From an uncultured Butyricicoccus sp. (lineage in GTDB: Bacteria; Bacillota; Clostridia; Oscillospirales; Butyricicoccaceae): a DNA stretch of 18,218 bases. Under the pieces are notes generated by a model, which was not told where the DNA came from, made no database searches, and saw nothing but the letters and a program-made list of their open reading frames with translations. Positions 6,041 through 13,226 of this stretch are shown one piece after another (the first letter of the stretch is position 1; each line of letters opens with the position of its first letter). The stretch is from the NCBI GenBank assembly GCA_900547195.1, contig URFQ01000053.1, positions 1 through 18,218 of the forward strand. Reading direction: 5' to 3'. The position numbers and the translations under genes were made by a program.

Positions 6041-6277
6041 CTCGCCTTTGACGATCTGCTCGAAGCCAAGCAGCGGGCGCTGGACACGCAGAAGGGCCGG
6101 CGAAACCTTGATAAATGGGAGTTGGGCAAGATCGTCCTGAAATTGAAACCTGAGAGCGAGGCCGAGGCAAGGGCAAAAAGGATGCAAAAATCGACCAGTG
6201 GAGCACGATTGCCGGTGCGCTCTGCAAAGCGTTTGAAAAGGCGGTTTTTCGAATCCCTAAGAATTGGGATACCCTAA
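6041..6277 (+). pseudogene. Possible ParB-like plasmid/ICE protein fragment
   Basis: The plus-strand frame carries AFDDLLEAKQRALDTQKGRR and NLDKWELGKIVLKLKP. This resembles the region of ParB-like proteins of conjugative elements where an NQ-GRRNL motif is followed by an amphipathic helix. After residue about 52 the frame seems to shift, with more protein-like sequence (KIDQWSTIAGALCKAFEKAV) continuing in another frame. There is no start codon with a ribosome binding site. The family assignment is from memory of the motif and is weak. It lies next to the recombinase fragment, which supports a common origin from a decayed element. Confidence 0.4.
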
Positions 6278-6313
6278 TCGGAATTGCCAGAAGAACTTGC
6301 GCAAACAGAAACA

Positions 6314-6349
6314 GGCAGCTTTTGCGCGCATTCACACGCAAAAGCTGCC
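6314..6349 (-). terminator. Hairpin terminator at the end of the sugar operon
   Basis: GGCAGCTTTTGCG (6314-6326) and CGCAAAAGCTGCC (6337-6349) form a perfect 13-bp stem with a ten-base loop, 60 bases after the stop of the kinase gene on the minus strand. The following sequence (TGTTTCTGTTTG) is T-rich but not a clean run, so termination may be partial. Confidence 0.6.
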
Positions 6350-6409
6350 GATTCGTTTCCGATATGTTTTTCACCTGTTCCTGCGAACGCATTCCGGCAG
6401 AACGCCCGA

Positions 6410-7405
6410 TCATTCCAGCACGTCCAGCACCTTGAGGTCGATGCCGTGACCGCCTCTTTCCACCATCAGTGCCTTCACCTCTGCGATTGCGGGTAGGCTG
6501 GGCATCGCGCCCATGCGGGAAACCGTGATCGCGGCAGCGTGGCTGGCAAAGACCAGCGCCTGCCGCTCGCTTAGTCCCGCGGTAAAGCCTGTGCAGAATG
6601 CAGCGACAAACGAATCGCCTGCCGCGGTTGTGTCCGCGACCTTGTTCACGCGGACGCAGGGCGTGTGTGCAACGCCATTTTCATTGACACACACCGATCC
6701 GTTCGAACCGAACGTGATCAGCAGGTTTTTCACGCCCCGGCGCATGAAGTAGTCCGCGGCCTTGTGCACATCCTCCATGTTGATCCCGCCGTTGACGTCA
6801 ATCTCCTGCCCGGACATGGCCGCCGCCTCGTGCTCGTTCGGTGAAAGATAGGTCACGTGGCGGAGCAGCGCCTCCGAAAGCGGCGCGGCCGGCGCGGGAT
6901 TCAGCATGACCGGCACGCCTGCCTCATACGCCCATGCCGCAACCGCCTCCACCACTTCCATCGGCAGCTCAAGCTGCAGCATCACAAGGTCGTAGCCCGC
7001 AATGCCCTCTTTGAGCCACGCAATCTCCTCCACGGTCAGGGTGAAGTTCGCGCCCGGACAGACCGTGATCCGGTTTCTCGCGTCGTTTTCGTTGACCTCG
7101 AGCGTAATGTGCGCAATGCCCGTTGCCTCAACCGGATCGACCAGAACCTTGGAAACGTCCACGCCCGCAGCCGAAGCCGTTTCCAGCAGTGTTTTTCCAA
7201 AGTCGTCGTTGCCGACCTTGCCTACCATGGTGACATGCGCCCCCAGACGGGCGCACTGGACCGCCTGATTGTTGCCCTTGCCGCCCGGGGCGGTGGTGAA
7301 TTTCATACCGATGATGGTTTCACCCTCACGCGGCGCGCGCTTGGTGGAAGCCACCAGATCCATCATATAGCTTCCCACCACCAGAATATGAGGAATTTTT
7401 CCCAT
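6410..7405 (-). CDS. rbsK: Ribokinase-like PfkB-family carbohydrate kinase
   Basis: A 331-residue cytoplasmic sugar kinase. It has the PfkB first signature with the ribokinase-type GGKGNNQA (41-48) and the second signature DTTAAGDSF (258-266), whose Asp264 is the catalytic base. Length is slightly above the usual 300-310. The ATP-binding VITFGSNG-type strand is also present (LLITFGSNGS, 228-237). It is the last gene of the ten-gene operon, 24 bases after the isomerase gene. The start is ATG 7405, behind AAGGAGG. Family members phosphorylate ribose, fructose, 2-keto-3-deoxygluconate or 5-keto sugars. The motifs favour the ribokinase branch, but the operon suggests the true substrate is the pathway's keto or deoxy sugar; rbsK is a family-level symbol. 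Confidence 0.88.
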   Translation of the reverse strand: MGKIPHILVVGSYMMDLVASTKRAPREGETIIGMKFTTAPGGKGNNQAVQCARLGAHVTMVGKVGNDDFGKTLLETASAAGVDVSKVLVDPVEATGIAHITLEVNENDARNRITVCPGANFTLTVEEIAWLKEGIAGYDLVMLQLELPMEVVEAVAAWAYEAGVPVMLNPAPAAPLSEALLRHVTYLSPNEHEAAAMSGQEIDVNGGINMEDVHKAADYFMRRGVKNLLITFGSNGSVCVNENGVAHTPCVRVNKVADTTAAGDSFVAAFCTGFTAGLSERQALVFASHAAAITVSRMGAMPSLPAIAEVKALMVERGGHGIDLKVLDVLE

Positions 7406-7429
7406 GATTTCCTCCTTGTCTGTTATTTG

Positions 7430-8206
7430 TCAGAACAGTTCGCCCAGCACTTGCATCGCGCCGCTGTGCGCCGCCTTCCAGTCCACCGGCACATCAGCTT
7501 CAATGGTCAGGGTATCCTGATAGCCCGATGCAGCGACCACCTTGACAAAGCCACTGTAATCATAATCATCCGCTGTGCTTGGATAGCCCCGCGCAGGGTA
7601 GGAACACGGGTAATCCACATGGATATGGTGGATGTACCGCATGTACGCGGTCAGGTCGTCCAGACTTTCCTCCGACCAGACCATGTGCCGCAAATCTGCC
7701 ATGGTGAACAGATTGGGCATGCCGACCCGCTCGATGACGCCGACCGCCTCTGGGATCGTATTGATATAATTGGAGTATTTCGGGCCGAGCGGCTCCAAAA
7801 TCAGCTCCTGCCCGTATTCTCCCGCGATCTCGGCCAGCATGCGCAGGAAATCCAGAAAAACCGCTTCCTTTTTAATGTCCTTCGGCGTTTGCAGCGCCCG
7901 CGCCTTGCCGTTGCCCAGGATGACCTTGCCAATGCCCACTTGGGCAGCCCGCTTGCAGCTTCGCTTAAGATAGGGCGCCAACCTGGCCGGACGGAAACTG
8001 TCGACAAAAAAGGTTGGGGCCACAATGGGCAGGATGCGCGCGCCCGTCCGCACCGGCAGGCCAGTGGCTGCCACCACGTCCTGAAACCGCGCGAAATCCT
8101 CTTCGCCCAGTGCTTCCAGCTCGGGCATGTCCAATTCTGCATAATCATAGCCGGCGGCGTGCATGGAGGTATAATGCTCCATCAGCCCAAATCCACCCAG
8201 CTTCAT
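7430..8206 (-). CDS. Sugar phosphate isomerase/epimerase, TIM barrel (second copy)
   Basis: A 258-residue protein of the AP-endonuclease-2/xylose-isomerase-like TIM-barrel family, which includes IolE, IolH and sugar epimerases. Acidic and histidine residues at strand ends are plausible divalent-metal ligands: E138 (LILEPLG), D171 (FTMADLRH), H194/H196 (HHIHVDYP) and E237 (LTIEADV). The start is ATG 8206 with GGAGG seven bases upstream. It lies 32 bases after the second Gfo/Idh gene and 24 before the kinase gene. The operon contains another, clearly different protein of this fold (9265-10149), so each probably pairs with one of the two dehydrogenases. It could be an isomerase, epimerase, dehydratase or lyase; the sequence alone does not decide. 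Confidence 0.85.
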   Translation of the reverse strand: MKLGGFGLMEHYTSMHAAGYDYAELDMPELEALGEEDFARFQDVVAATGLPVRTGARILPIVAPTFFVDSFRPARLAPYLKRSCKRAAQVGIGKVILGNGKARALQTPKDIKKEAVFLDFLRMLAEIAGEYGQELILEPLGPKYSNYINTIPEAVGVIERVGMPNLFTMADLRHMVWSEESLDDLTAYMRYIHHIHVDYPCSYPARGYPSTADDYDYSGFVKVVAASGYQDTLTIEADVPVDWKAAHSGAMQVLGELF

Positions 8207-8238
8207 AAGTTGCCCTCCTTATCCGATCATGTACATTG

Positions 8239-9216
8239 TCACCGCACAGCCGCCTTGGCGTTCATTTCATCCAGAATGGTCCGCGCGGCGAGCATTTCTT
8301 TCATCGACGCCCGCGGGCGGGTGCCGCTGATGAAATCCTGCAGCGTGGTGCGGGTGAAGATTGCGTAATACGGGTCGCTGTCCGTATTGAGTGCAATATT
8401 CTCCGGCGCCCTGCCGTATACCCGCATTTCCAGATGGTTTTCCGCGAGCGTGTAATAGCCATCCTCGGTCACGATCGTCCAGCGGTTTTCGCGCTTGGAC
8501 TCCTCGGACATCGGATACGCATATCCGCTCTCCAGCAGCAGCGACGCGCCGGAATCCATGCGCAGCATGGAGGAGGCATAGGTCTCGATGTCGTATTCCG
8601 ATGCGTACTGGTAGATGGACGACAGCGCGTCCGCGCCCGCGCTGTCGGTCAGGTAAAGCGCCATGTCGATAAAGTGCACGCCGAGGTTGGTCATGCAGCC
8701 GCCGCCCGCAGTCTTCCGCGACAGCATCCAGCGCGAGCTTTCCAGATAGCGCGACGGCGGCCCTGCGATAAACTTGTAGGACATATGTACAATTCTACTC
8801 GTCAGGTAGCGGTTTTTCAAGTCGTTTACCGTATCGCTGTACCGCCAGACAAAGGGAATCGCGCAGAACGCGCCCTTCTGCTCCGCGGTGTTATACAGGG
8901 CTTCCACCTCCTGCCGGTTAAGGCCGGCAGGCTTTTCCATCGTAAACGGGATATTTTGCTCAAGCAGATAGGAAGCCACCGGATACATCCGCGCGTGCGG
9001 CGCAAAAGCGAACACGAAGTCCGGCTTGGCGTCGCGGATCATCTGCCGCTCATCCGTGTAGGACGGGCAGCTGAAGCGGCTGGCGACGCGCGCGGCGAGC
9101 GCCGCGTCGTCATCGCTGACCGCAACGACCGAATGCTCCGGCAGGCCGGCAAAGTAAAGGGGTACATGCCAATGGCTCACGCCGAGCAGTGCGATTTTGA
9201 TATGTTCCATATTCAT
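8239..9216 (-). CDS. Gfo/Idh/MocA-family oxidoreductase (second copy)
   Basis: A 325-residue NAD(P)-dependent sugar dehydrogenase-like protein. The N-terminal Rossmann domain starts IKIALLGVSHWHV. The usual GxGxxG loop is replaced by GVSHWH, a variant I associate with a subset of this family. EKP (94-96) carries the catalytic Lys95. The C-terminal domain has GGGCMTNLGVHFIDM, with H181 and D184 in the expected catalytic positions. The start is ATG 9216, with GGAGGG about eight bases upstream; the ATG at 9210 is a possible alternative. It sits between the two TIM-barrel isomerase genes. Likely role: oxidation or reduction of a sugar hydroxyl or keto group; the substrate is not identifiable. Confidence 0.9.
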   Translation of the reverse strand: MNMEHIKIALLGVSHWHVPLYFAGLPEHSVVAVSDDDAALAARVASRFSCPSYTDERQMIRDAKPDFVFAFAPHARMYPVASYLLEQNIPFTMEKPAGLNRQEVEALYNTAEQKGAFCAIPFVWRYSDTVNDLKNRYLTSRIVHMSYKFIAGPPSRYLESSRWMLSRKTAGGGCMTNLGVHFIDMALYLTDSAGADALSSIYQYASEYDIETYASSMLRMDSGASLLLESGYAYPMSEESKRENRWTIVTEDGYYTLAENHLEMRVYGRAPENIALNTDSDPYYAIFTRTTLQDFISGTRPRASMKEMLAARTILDEMNAKAAVR

Positions 9217-9264
9217 AGCTCAAACCCTCCGATGCAGATGACCGCATCCAATCCTTCCAGCCGG

Positions 9265-10149
9265 TCAGAGCTGGATCTGCCGTAAATATTCGAGCGACTG
9301 CTTCATGCCGATGGAGGCGTCCGGGATGTCGTCCGGATGCCAGCGGCGCTCGTATTCGAGCGACAGCCAGCCGTCATAGCCGAGCTCCTTGACCGAGCGC
9401 AGGATCTGCGGCCACGGCACGACGCCCTCGCCGACAATACGGGTGTATACGTTGCGCTCGGACTCATCCGGGCGAGCGACGTTCGAGGAGGAGAATGCCA
9501 CGCCCTCCTTAAAGACCAGATCCTTGACGTGCATATAGCTCACATACTGTTGCTGCACGGGGATGGCCTCCTCGTAGCCCTCGTTGTCGGTAAAGGTCAG
9601 GTTCGCCTGATCATATAGGATGCGGACCGCCGGATGGTCAATCTCCGTGACGATCGAGGCGCTGTCTTTGGCCGAGACCGCCATGGTGTTGAAGTGGTTT
9701 TCGATCACCAGCGTCACGCCCTTTTCCGCCGCCGCATCGCCCAGCTCGCGCATGGACTCGACCAGCTTGACGCGGCGCTCGGGCAGGTTTTCCGTATCGT
9801 CTGCGGCCAGATTGCCGCCGTAAATGCGGATGTACTTTGCGCCCAGATAGTCACAGTAGCCGATCACCTTTTTGATCGCCGCGATCTCGCTCTGGCGGAC
9901 GGTTTCATCCAGCGAATTAAAGTAGGAATTGTATGGCGTCAGGCAGATGATCCGGATGCCGTTCCGCTCCGCGCACTGTTTGACCTCGGCGAGCGCCTTT
10001 TCGTCGCAGTCGCAGGGCAGGCCCGAGCGGTAATCGTCCTGCACCACGATTTCGATGCCGTCCGCGCCGATCTTTTGCATCAATTCAATCGCCTCGCACA
10101 CCGTGTATTCGGGCGTGCCCATGGTATGGCCTGCAATTTTGAACATCAT
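9265..10149 (-). CDS. Sugar phosphate isomerase/epimerase, TIM barrel (first copy)
   Basis: A 294-residue TIM-barrel protein of the AP-endonuclease-2-like family. Likely metal ligands are E150 (LVIENHF), D180 (LYDQANL), H207 (MHVKD) and E265 (SLEYER), in the order and spacing typical of IolE/epimerase-type enzymes. The start is ATG 10149, directly after GAGGAGG with a five-base spacer; the adjacent ATG 10146 has a better eight-base spacing and could be used instead. It is 10 bases downstream of the first Gfo/Idh gene, so the two are probably made together. Function may be isomerisation, epimerisation or beta-elimination on a keto-sugar made by the dehydrogenase; this is inferred from the pairing. 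Confidence 0.88.
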   Translation of the reverse strand: MMFKIAGHTMGTPEYTVCEAIELMQKIGADGIEIVVQDDYRSGLPCDCDEKALAEVKQCAERNGIRIICLTPYNSYFNSLDETVRQSEIAAIKKVIGYCDYLGAKYIRIYGGNLAADDTENLPERRVKLVESMRELGDAAAEKGVTLVIENHFNTMAVSAKDSASIVTEIDHPAVRILYDQANLTFTDNEGYEEAIPVQQQYVSYMHVKDLVFKEGVAFSSSNVARPDESERNVYTRIVGEGVVPWPQILRSVKELGYDGWLSLEYERRWHPDDIPDASIGMKQSLEYLRQIQL

Positions 10150-10159
10150 ATGCGCCTCC

Positions 10160-11107
10160 TCAATCCATCGCAGGCAGACCCGCGCTGCGCAGGATGCGGT
10201 CGAGCAGCTCGTGGGTCTTATAAGCGTCTGCCGCATCGGTCATCGGGATCTTGTTGTCGCGCACGCAGTCGAGGAAGTGGCGGATCGCGTTCGTGAAACC
10301 GAGCTTGTCCTCGGACTTGGCCCAGCCCATCGCGAGCGGGGTCATCGCGGTCTTGTGCTGCGCCTCGGCGTCGGTCACGGTCACGCTGTCCGGCATCTTG
10401 ATGAAGGCCGAGCGGTTGCTGCCGTGCAGCTCGATGGTCTCCTCCCACTGGCCCGAGCAGCGTGCGGCGATCAGCATGCCCGAAGCGCCGTTCTCAAACT
10501 CGAGCTGCGCGGTCGTGAAGGTCTCATAATAAGGGTCGGTGAACTTGGTCAGCGCACGGACGTCCCTGACTTCGCCGCCGTAGTAGCGCATCAGGTCGAC
10601 CATGTGGATTGCGTTTTCCAGCGTGGCGCGGTATTCGGTCGCCGGACGATTTTTCTGCGCGATGATGACCTCCGGGAAGCCGTCGCCGTAGACCGCCTTG
10701 GCCTTCTGGCAGACCGGCGCATACCGGCGGTTGAAGCCGATCATCAGTTTATTGCCGGTCTTGGCCGCCACATCCGCAATGTGCGCCGCATCCTTGAGGG
10801 TAGTCGCCATCGGCTTTTCACTGTATACGTCGATGCCCTGCTCAAGCAGGTAGGAGATCTGCTCCGCGTGGCACTGCTTGGGGGTGAGCACAAAGGCGCA
10901 GTCCAGGCCGAGAGAGGCAAACTCCTCAAGCGAGGCGACCGCATGCTGCGCGCCGCATAGGCGCTGCGCGTTCTGCGCGTTTTCCAGCTTGCTCGCCATC
11001 AGGCCGACGAACTCGACATCGTCAAACCGGGGCAGCACGGGAAGGAAGTTGTTCTTGGAAACATAGCCGACGCCGATCACGCCGACCCGCAGCTTTTTCT
11101 CAGCCAT
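10160..11107 (-). CDS. Gfo/Idh/MocA-family oxidoreductase (first copy)
   Basis: A 315-residue NAD(P)-dependent oxidoreductase. The Rossmann fold begins LRVGVIGVGYVS with the normal glycine loop (GVGYVS, 12-17). EKP (97-99) contains the catalytic Lys98, and IHMVD (167-171) supplies H168 and D171. The family includes inositol, glucose-fructose, and 1,5-anhydrofructose oxidoreductases. The start is ATG 11107 with AAGGAGG nine bases upstream. It overlaps the end of the DapA-family gene by eight bases (ATGGCTGA), a sign of translational coupling. A longer frame to 11317 is only the shadow of that gene. It differs strongly from the second Gfo/Idh protein in the operon, so it is not a recent duplicate. 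Confidence 0.93.
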   Translation of the reverse strand: MAEKKLRVGVIGVGYVSKNNFLPVLPRFDDVEFVGLMASKLENAQNAQRLCGAQHAVASLEEFASLGLDCAFVLTPKQCHAEQISYLLEQGIDVYSEKPMATTLKDAAHIADVAAKTGNKLMIGFNRRYAPVCQKAKAVYGDGFPEVIIAQKNRPATEYRATLENAIHMVDLMRYYGGEVRDVRALTKFTDPYYETFTTAQLEFENGASGMLIAARCSGQWEETIELHGSNRSAFIKMPDSVTVTDAEAQHKTAMTPLAMGWAKSEDKLGFTNAIRHFLDCVRDNKIPMTDAADAYKTHELLDRILRSAGLPAMD

Positions 11108-12014
11108 TGATGTTCTCCTCCTTGTAGTACTCATCCAGCACGCGCTCAAGCACCGCATACTCTTCGCCTGTGAGCTTGCGCAGCGGGCCGCGGCAGACGT
11201 CGTTCGCGATGATGCCGCGCAGCTTGAGCAGCGCCTTGAGCGCCGGAATGCCCGGGATCGCCGCCAGTTCGCGGTCGGTCTTGACGATCTGCTGCTGCGT
11301 CTTGGTCGCGCCTGCATAATCGCCCTCCCGATACTGGCGGTACAGGCGGTTGAAGCGCTCGTGGAAGATCGCGCCAGGGCCGGTCACCGTGCCTACGCCG
11401 CCGGTCATCAGGCACTGGAGGAACAGACTGTCGCAGCCAATCAGCATGTCCGGGGTGCGGTCGCCGCACATCAGGTAATCCTCAATGCGCATCAGGTCCG
11501 GGCAGCTGTACTTGATGCCCGCGACGTTGGGGTACTTTGCCATCAGCTTGCCGAGCAGCGCGGGCTTCACGTCGCTCGTCGTGCAGCCCGGGATGTTGTA
11601 GATGTAAACCGGATAATCCTGCGGCACACTCTCGATCACTGCGCAGTAATAGCCGAACAGAGAGGCCTCATCCATCGGAAAGAAGGCCGGCGACATCACG
11701 CCCACGCCGTCCGCGCCGGTCTTGGCCGCGTGCCGCGCGTGGGAGGCGGTCTCCGCGGTCGTCATGCTGCCGCACTGGATAAACACCGGGATGCGCTTCG
11801 CCGCGGTTTCCACCATGATTTCCGCTACCTTTTCGCGCTCCTCGCGGCTGAGCAGCAGGCTTTCACCGTTGGTGCCGTTCGGATACAGGCAGTCCACGCC
11901 CGCCTGCACCAAATATTCGGTAAAGCTCGCCAGCGAACGCTCGTCGATCGAACCGTCCTCATTCATCGGCGTGATGGTCGGAATGACAACGCCGGATAAT
12001 CTCTTTTTGTACAT
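11100..12014 (-). CDS. DapA-family aldolase/dehydratase (not a typical DHDPS)
   Basis: A 304-residue class I aldolase-fold protein (DHDPS/N-acetylneuraminate lyase family) that works through a Schiff base. Seen: the pyruvate-carboxylate loop GTNGES (47-52), the catalytic Tyr139 in YIYNIPG, and the Schiff-base Lys168 in GIKYS. Dihydrodipicolinate synthase and many relatives have GTTGE or GSTGE in the loop; the Asn here suggests another substrate. The start is ATG 12014, seven bases after AAGGAG. In this catabolic operon it most likely cleaves or dehydrates a 2-keto-3-deoxy acid to pyruvate plus an aldehyde, rather than making lysine. N-acetylneuraminate lyase is possible, but no NanE or NanK gene is in the window. 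Confidence 0.88.
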   Translation of the reverse strand: MYKKRLSGVVIPTITPMNEDGSIDERSLASFTEYLVQAGVDCLYPNGTNGESLLLSREEREKVAEIMVETAAKRIPVFIQCGSMTTAETASHARHAAKTGADGVGVMSPAFFPMDEASLFGYYCAVIESVPQDYPVYIYNIPGCTTSDVKPALLGKLMAKYPNVAGIKYSCPDLMRIEDYLMCGDRTPDMLIGCDSLFLQCLMTGGVGTVTGPGAIFHERFNRLYRQYREGDYAGATKTQQQIVKTDRELAAIPGIPALKALLKLRGIIANDVCRGPLRKLTGEEYAVLERVLDEYYKEENING

Positions 12015-12041
12015 AATGTTTCTCCTTTTACCATGGTTGCG

Positions 12042-12085
12042 AAACGGGAGGGCGGCGGCCTGCCGGACATGCCGTCCCCCCGTTT
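12042..12085 (-). other. Intercistronic hairpin downstream of dctP
   Basis: AAACGGGAGGGCGGC (12042-12056) pairs with GCCGTCCCCCCGTTT (12071-12085) over 15 positions with wobbles. A smaller GCGGC/GCCGC hairpin (12096-12109) lies beside it. The 120-base gap between dctP and the aldolase gene has no good T run on the minus strand, so this looks like a partial terminator or RNA-stabilising hairpin that raises the amount of binding-protein message. Confidence 0.5.
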
Positions 12086-12134
12086 TCCTGTAAATGCGGC
12101 CGGAGCCGCCGGTCATTCTGTCAGAAATTGCGGA

Positions 12135-13175
12135 TCAATACTTCTCGCGGGTCTCCATCAGCAGGTCGTACAGGTTTTTCTGCTCCTCGGTCGCACTCGC
12201 GAGAAAGCCGTCGATGACAGGCCGCACCGCTTGGATGAACGGCTCCTTGTCGACTTCGTTGATCGTCATGCCGGCCTCTTCCAGGCCAGCACGCGCGCTA
12301 TCGGTCGCATTCGGCCAGATCTCGTTGTTCCACTGCTCGGTGAACGCTTCGCCGGCGTCCAGCAGCGCCTGCTGGTCCTCGGCAGACAGGCGGTCAAACC
12401 ATGCCTTGCTGACGAATACCACGTCCGGGATGGTGAAGTGTTCGGTCAGGGACATGTACGGGCAGATCTCCTGCCAGGCGCTCGCGTACACATTGGGGAT
12501 CTGATAGTCCGCGCCGTCCAGCGTGCCCTGCTGCATGCCGGTGTAAACCTCGCTGAAGGCGAGCGGGGTCGCGATTGCGCCCATTGCGGTGGTCGCCGCA
12601 GCCAGCACCGCATCCTCCATGCAGCGGATCTTGAGGCCGTGCAGGTCTGCGGGTGTGTTGATCGCGCGCTTGGTGTTGACGATGCTGCGGCTGCCCAGAT
12701 CGGTCCAGGCGATGACTTTGAAGCCGTTCGCCTCCATGTCCGCCTCCAGCGCTTCGGTGACCGCCGGATCCATAATGGTCTGGATTGCCTGTTTGCCGCT
12801 GTCCCACAGGTAGGGAAGCGAGAACACCGACCACATGGAGTTGAAGGTCGACAGGTCGGTCAGCGCGCACTCGGTCATCTCGATGGTCGCGATTTGCAGC
12901 CCCTCAAAGGTTGCAATCTTGTCGCCAAGCTGGGAGGATGGGTAGAACTCCATCTTGAGGCGGCCGTCCGAACGCTCCTTGATCAGATTGCCGAGCGCCT
13001 CTGCGCCGTCCGCCTGCGTGCCGCTCGAGGCAAATACGACCGAATATTTGACGACGGTCGAATTGCTGTTATCGCCGCCGCTGGCCGCGCCACCCTGCGC
13101 GGTCGGGCTGCCGCCGCAGGCGGCCATGCTCATCAGCATAGCGGATGCACACAACAGAGATACCAATTTTTTCAT
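12135..13175 (-). CDS. dctP: TRAP transporter solute-binding lipoprotein, DctP family
   Basis: A 346-residue extracytoplasmic binding protein. It has a lipoprotein signal with Cys20 (MLMSMAAC), then a Gly/Ser-rich tether, so it is anchored to the outer face of the membrane. The DctP fold features are visible: SSQLGDKIATFEGLQIATIEM (80-100), PADLHGLKIRCMED (175-188) with Arg184 where TRAP proteins hold the ligand carboxylate, and GMQQGTLDGADY. The arginine suggests an acidic sugar or other carboxylate as ligand. The start is ATG 13175, behind AAAGGAAG. It is separated from the membrane-subunit genes by a dehydrogenase gene, an unusual order, and is flanked by hairpins. The symbol is a family-level label; the ligand is unknown. 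Confidence 0.94.
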   Translation of the reverse strand: MKKLVSLLCASAMLMSMAACGGSPTAQGGAASGGDNSNSTVVKYSVVFASSGTQADGAEALGNLIKERSDGRLKMEFYPSSQLGDKIATFEGLQIATIEMTECALTDLSTFNSMWSVFSLPYLWDSGKQAIQTIMDPAVTEALEADMEANGFKVIAWTDLGSRSIVNTKRAINTPADLHGLKIRCMEDAVLAAATTAMGAIATPLAFSEVYTGMQQGTLDGADYQIPNVYASAWQEICPYMSLTEHFTIPDVVFVSKAWFDRLSAEDQQALLDAGEAFTEQWNNEIWPNATDSARAGLEEAGMTINEVDKEPFIQAVRPVIDGFLASATEEQKNLYDLLMETREKY

Positions 13176-13200
13176 AGCAAACTTCCTTTCTTTTTAATGA

Positions 13201-13218
13201 CAGCGGAGAATTCCGCTG
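13201..13218 (-). other. Intercistronic hairpin upstream of dctP
   Basis: CAGCGGA and TCCGCTG form a perfect 7-bp stem with a GAAT loop, in the 51-base gap between the dehydrogenase gene and dctP. No T run follows on the minus strand, so a role in 5' stabilisation or processing of the dctP message is more likely than termination. Confidence 0.45.
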
Positions 13219-13226
13219 CTATTTCA

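Larger units (their letters stand above)
5690..6409. other. Region between the queuosine-salvage and sugar operons
   Basis: Seven hundred bases without an intact gene. From left to right: the riboswitch leader and its terminator (5690-5852), the promoter (5859-5887), a serine recombinase fragment (to 6007), a possible ParB-like fragment (6041-6277), and the terminator hairpin of the sugar operon (6314-6349). The whole block looks like the scar of a mobile element. Confidence 0.6.

Noticed and set aside
6857..8368. 503-codon open frame on the plus strand
   Set aside because: Antisense to the kinase and isomerase genes, which have clear motifs; composition is that of a shadow frame.
7430..10149. 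Naming the TIM-barrel and Gfo/Idh genes as inositol genes (iolE, iolG, iolH)
   Set aside because: No IolB, IolD or IolJ is present, and the motifs define only the superfamilies.
11100..12014. Calling the DapA-family protein N-acetylneuraminate lyase and the operon a sialic-acid operon
   Set aside because: The TRAP, DapA and YhcH combination is suggestive, but NanE, NanK and NagA/NagB are absent from the window, and the Gfo/TIM-barrel/MDR genes are not part of that pathway.
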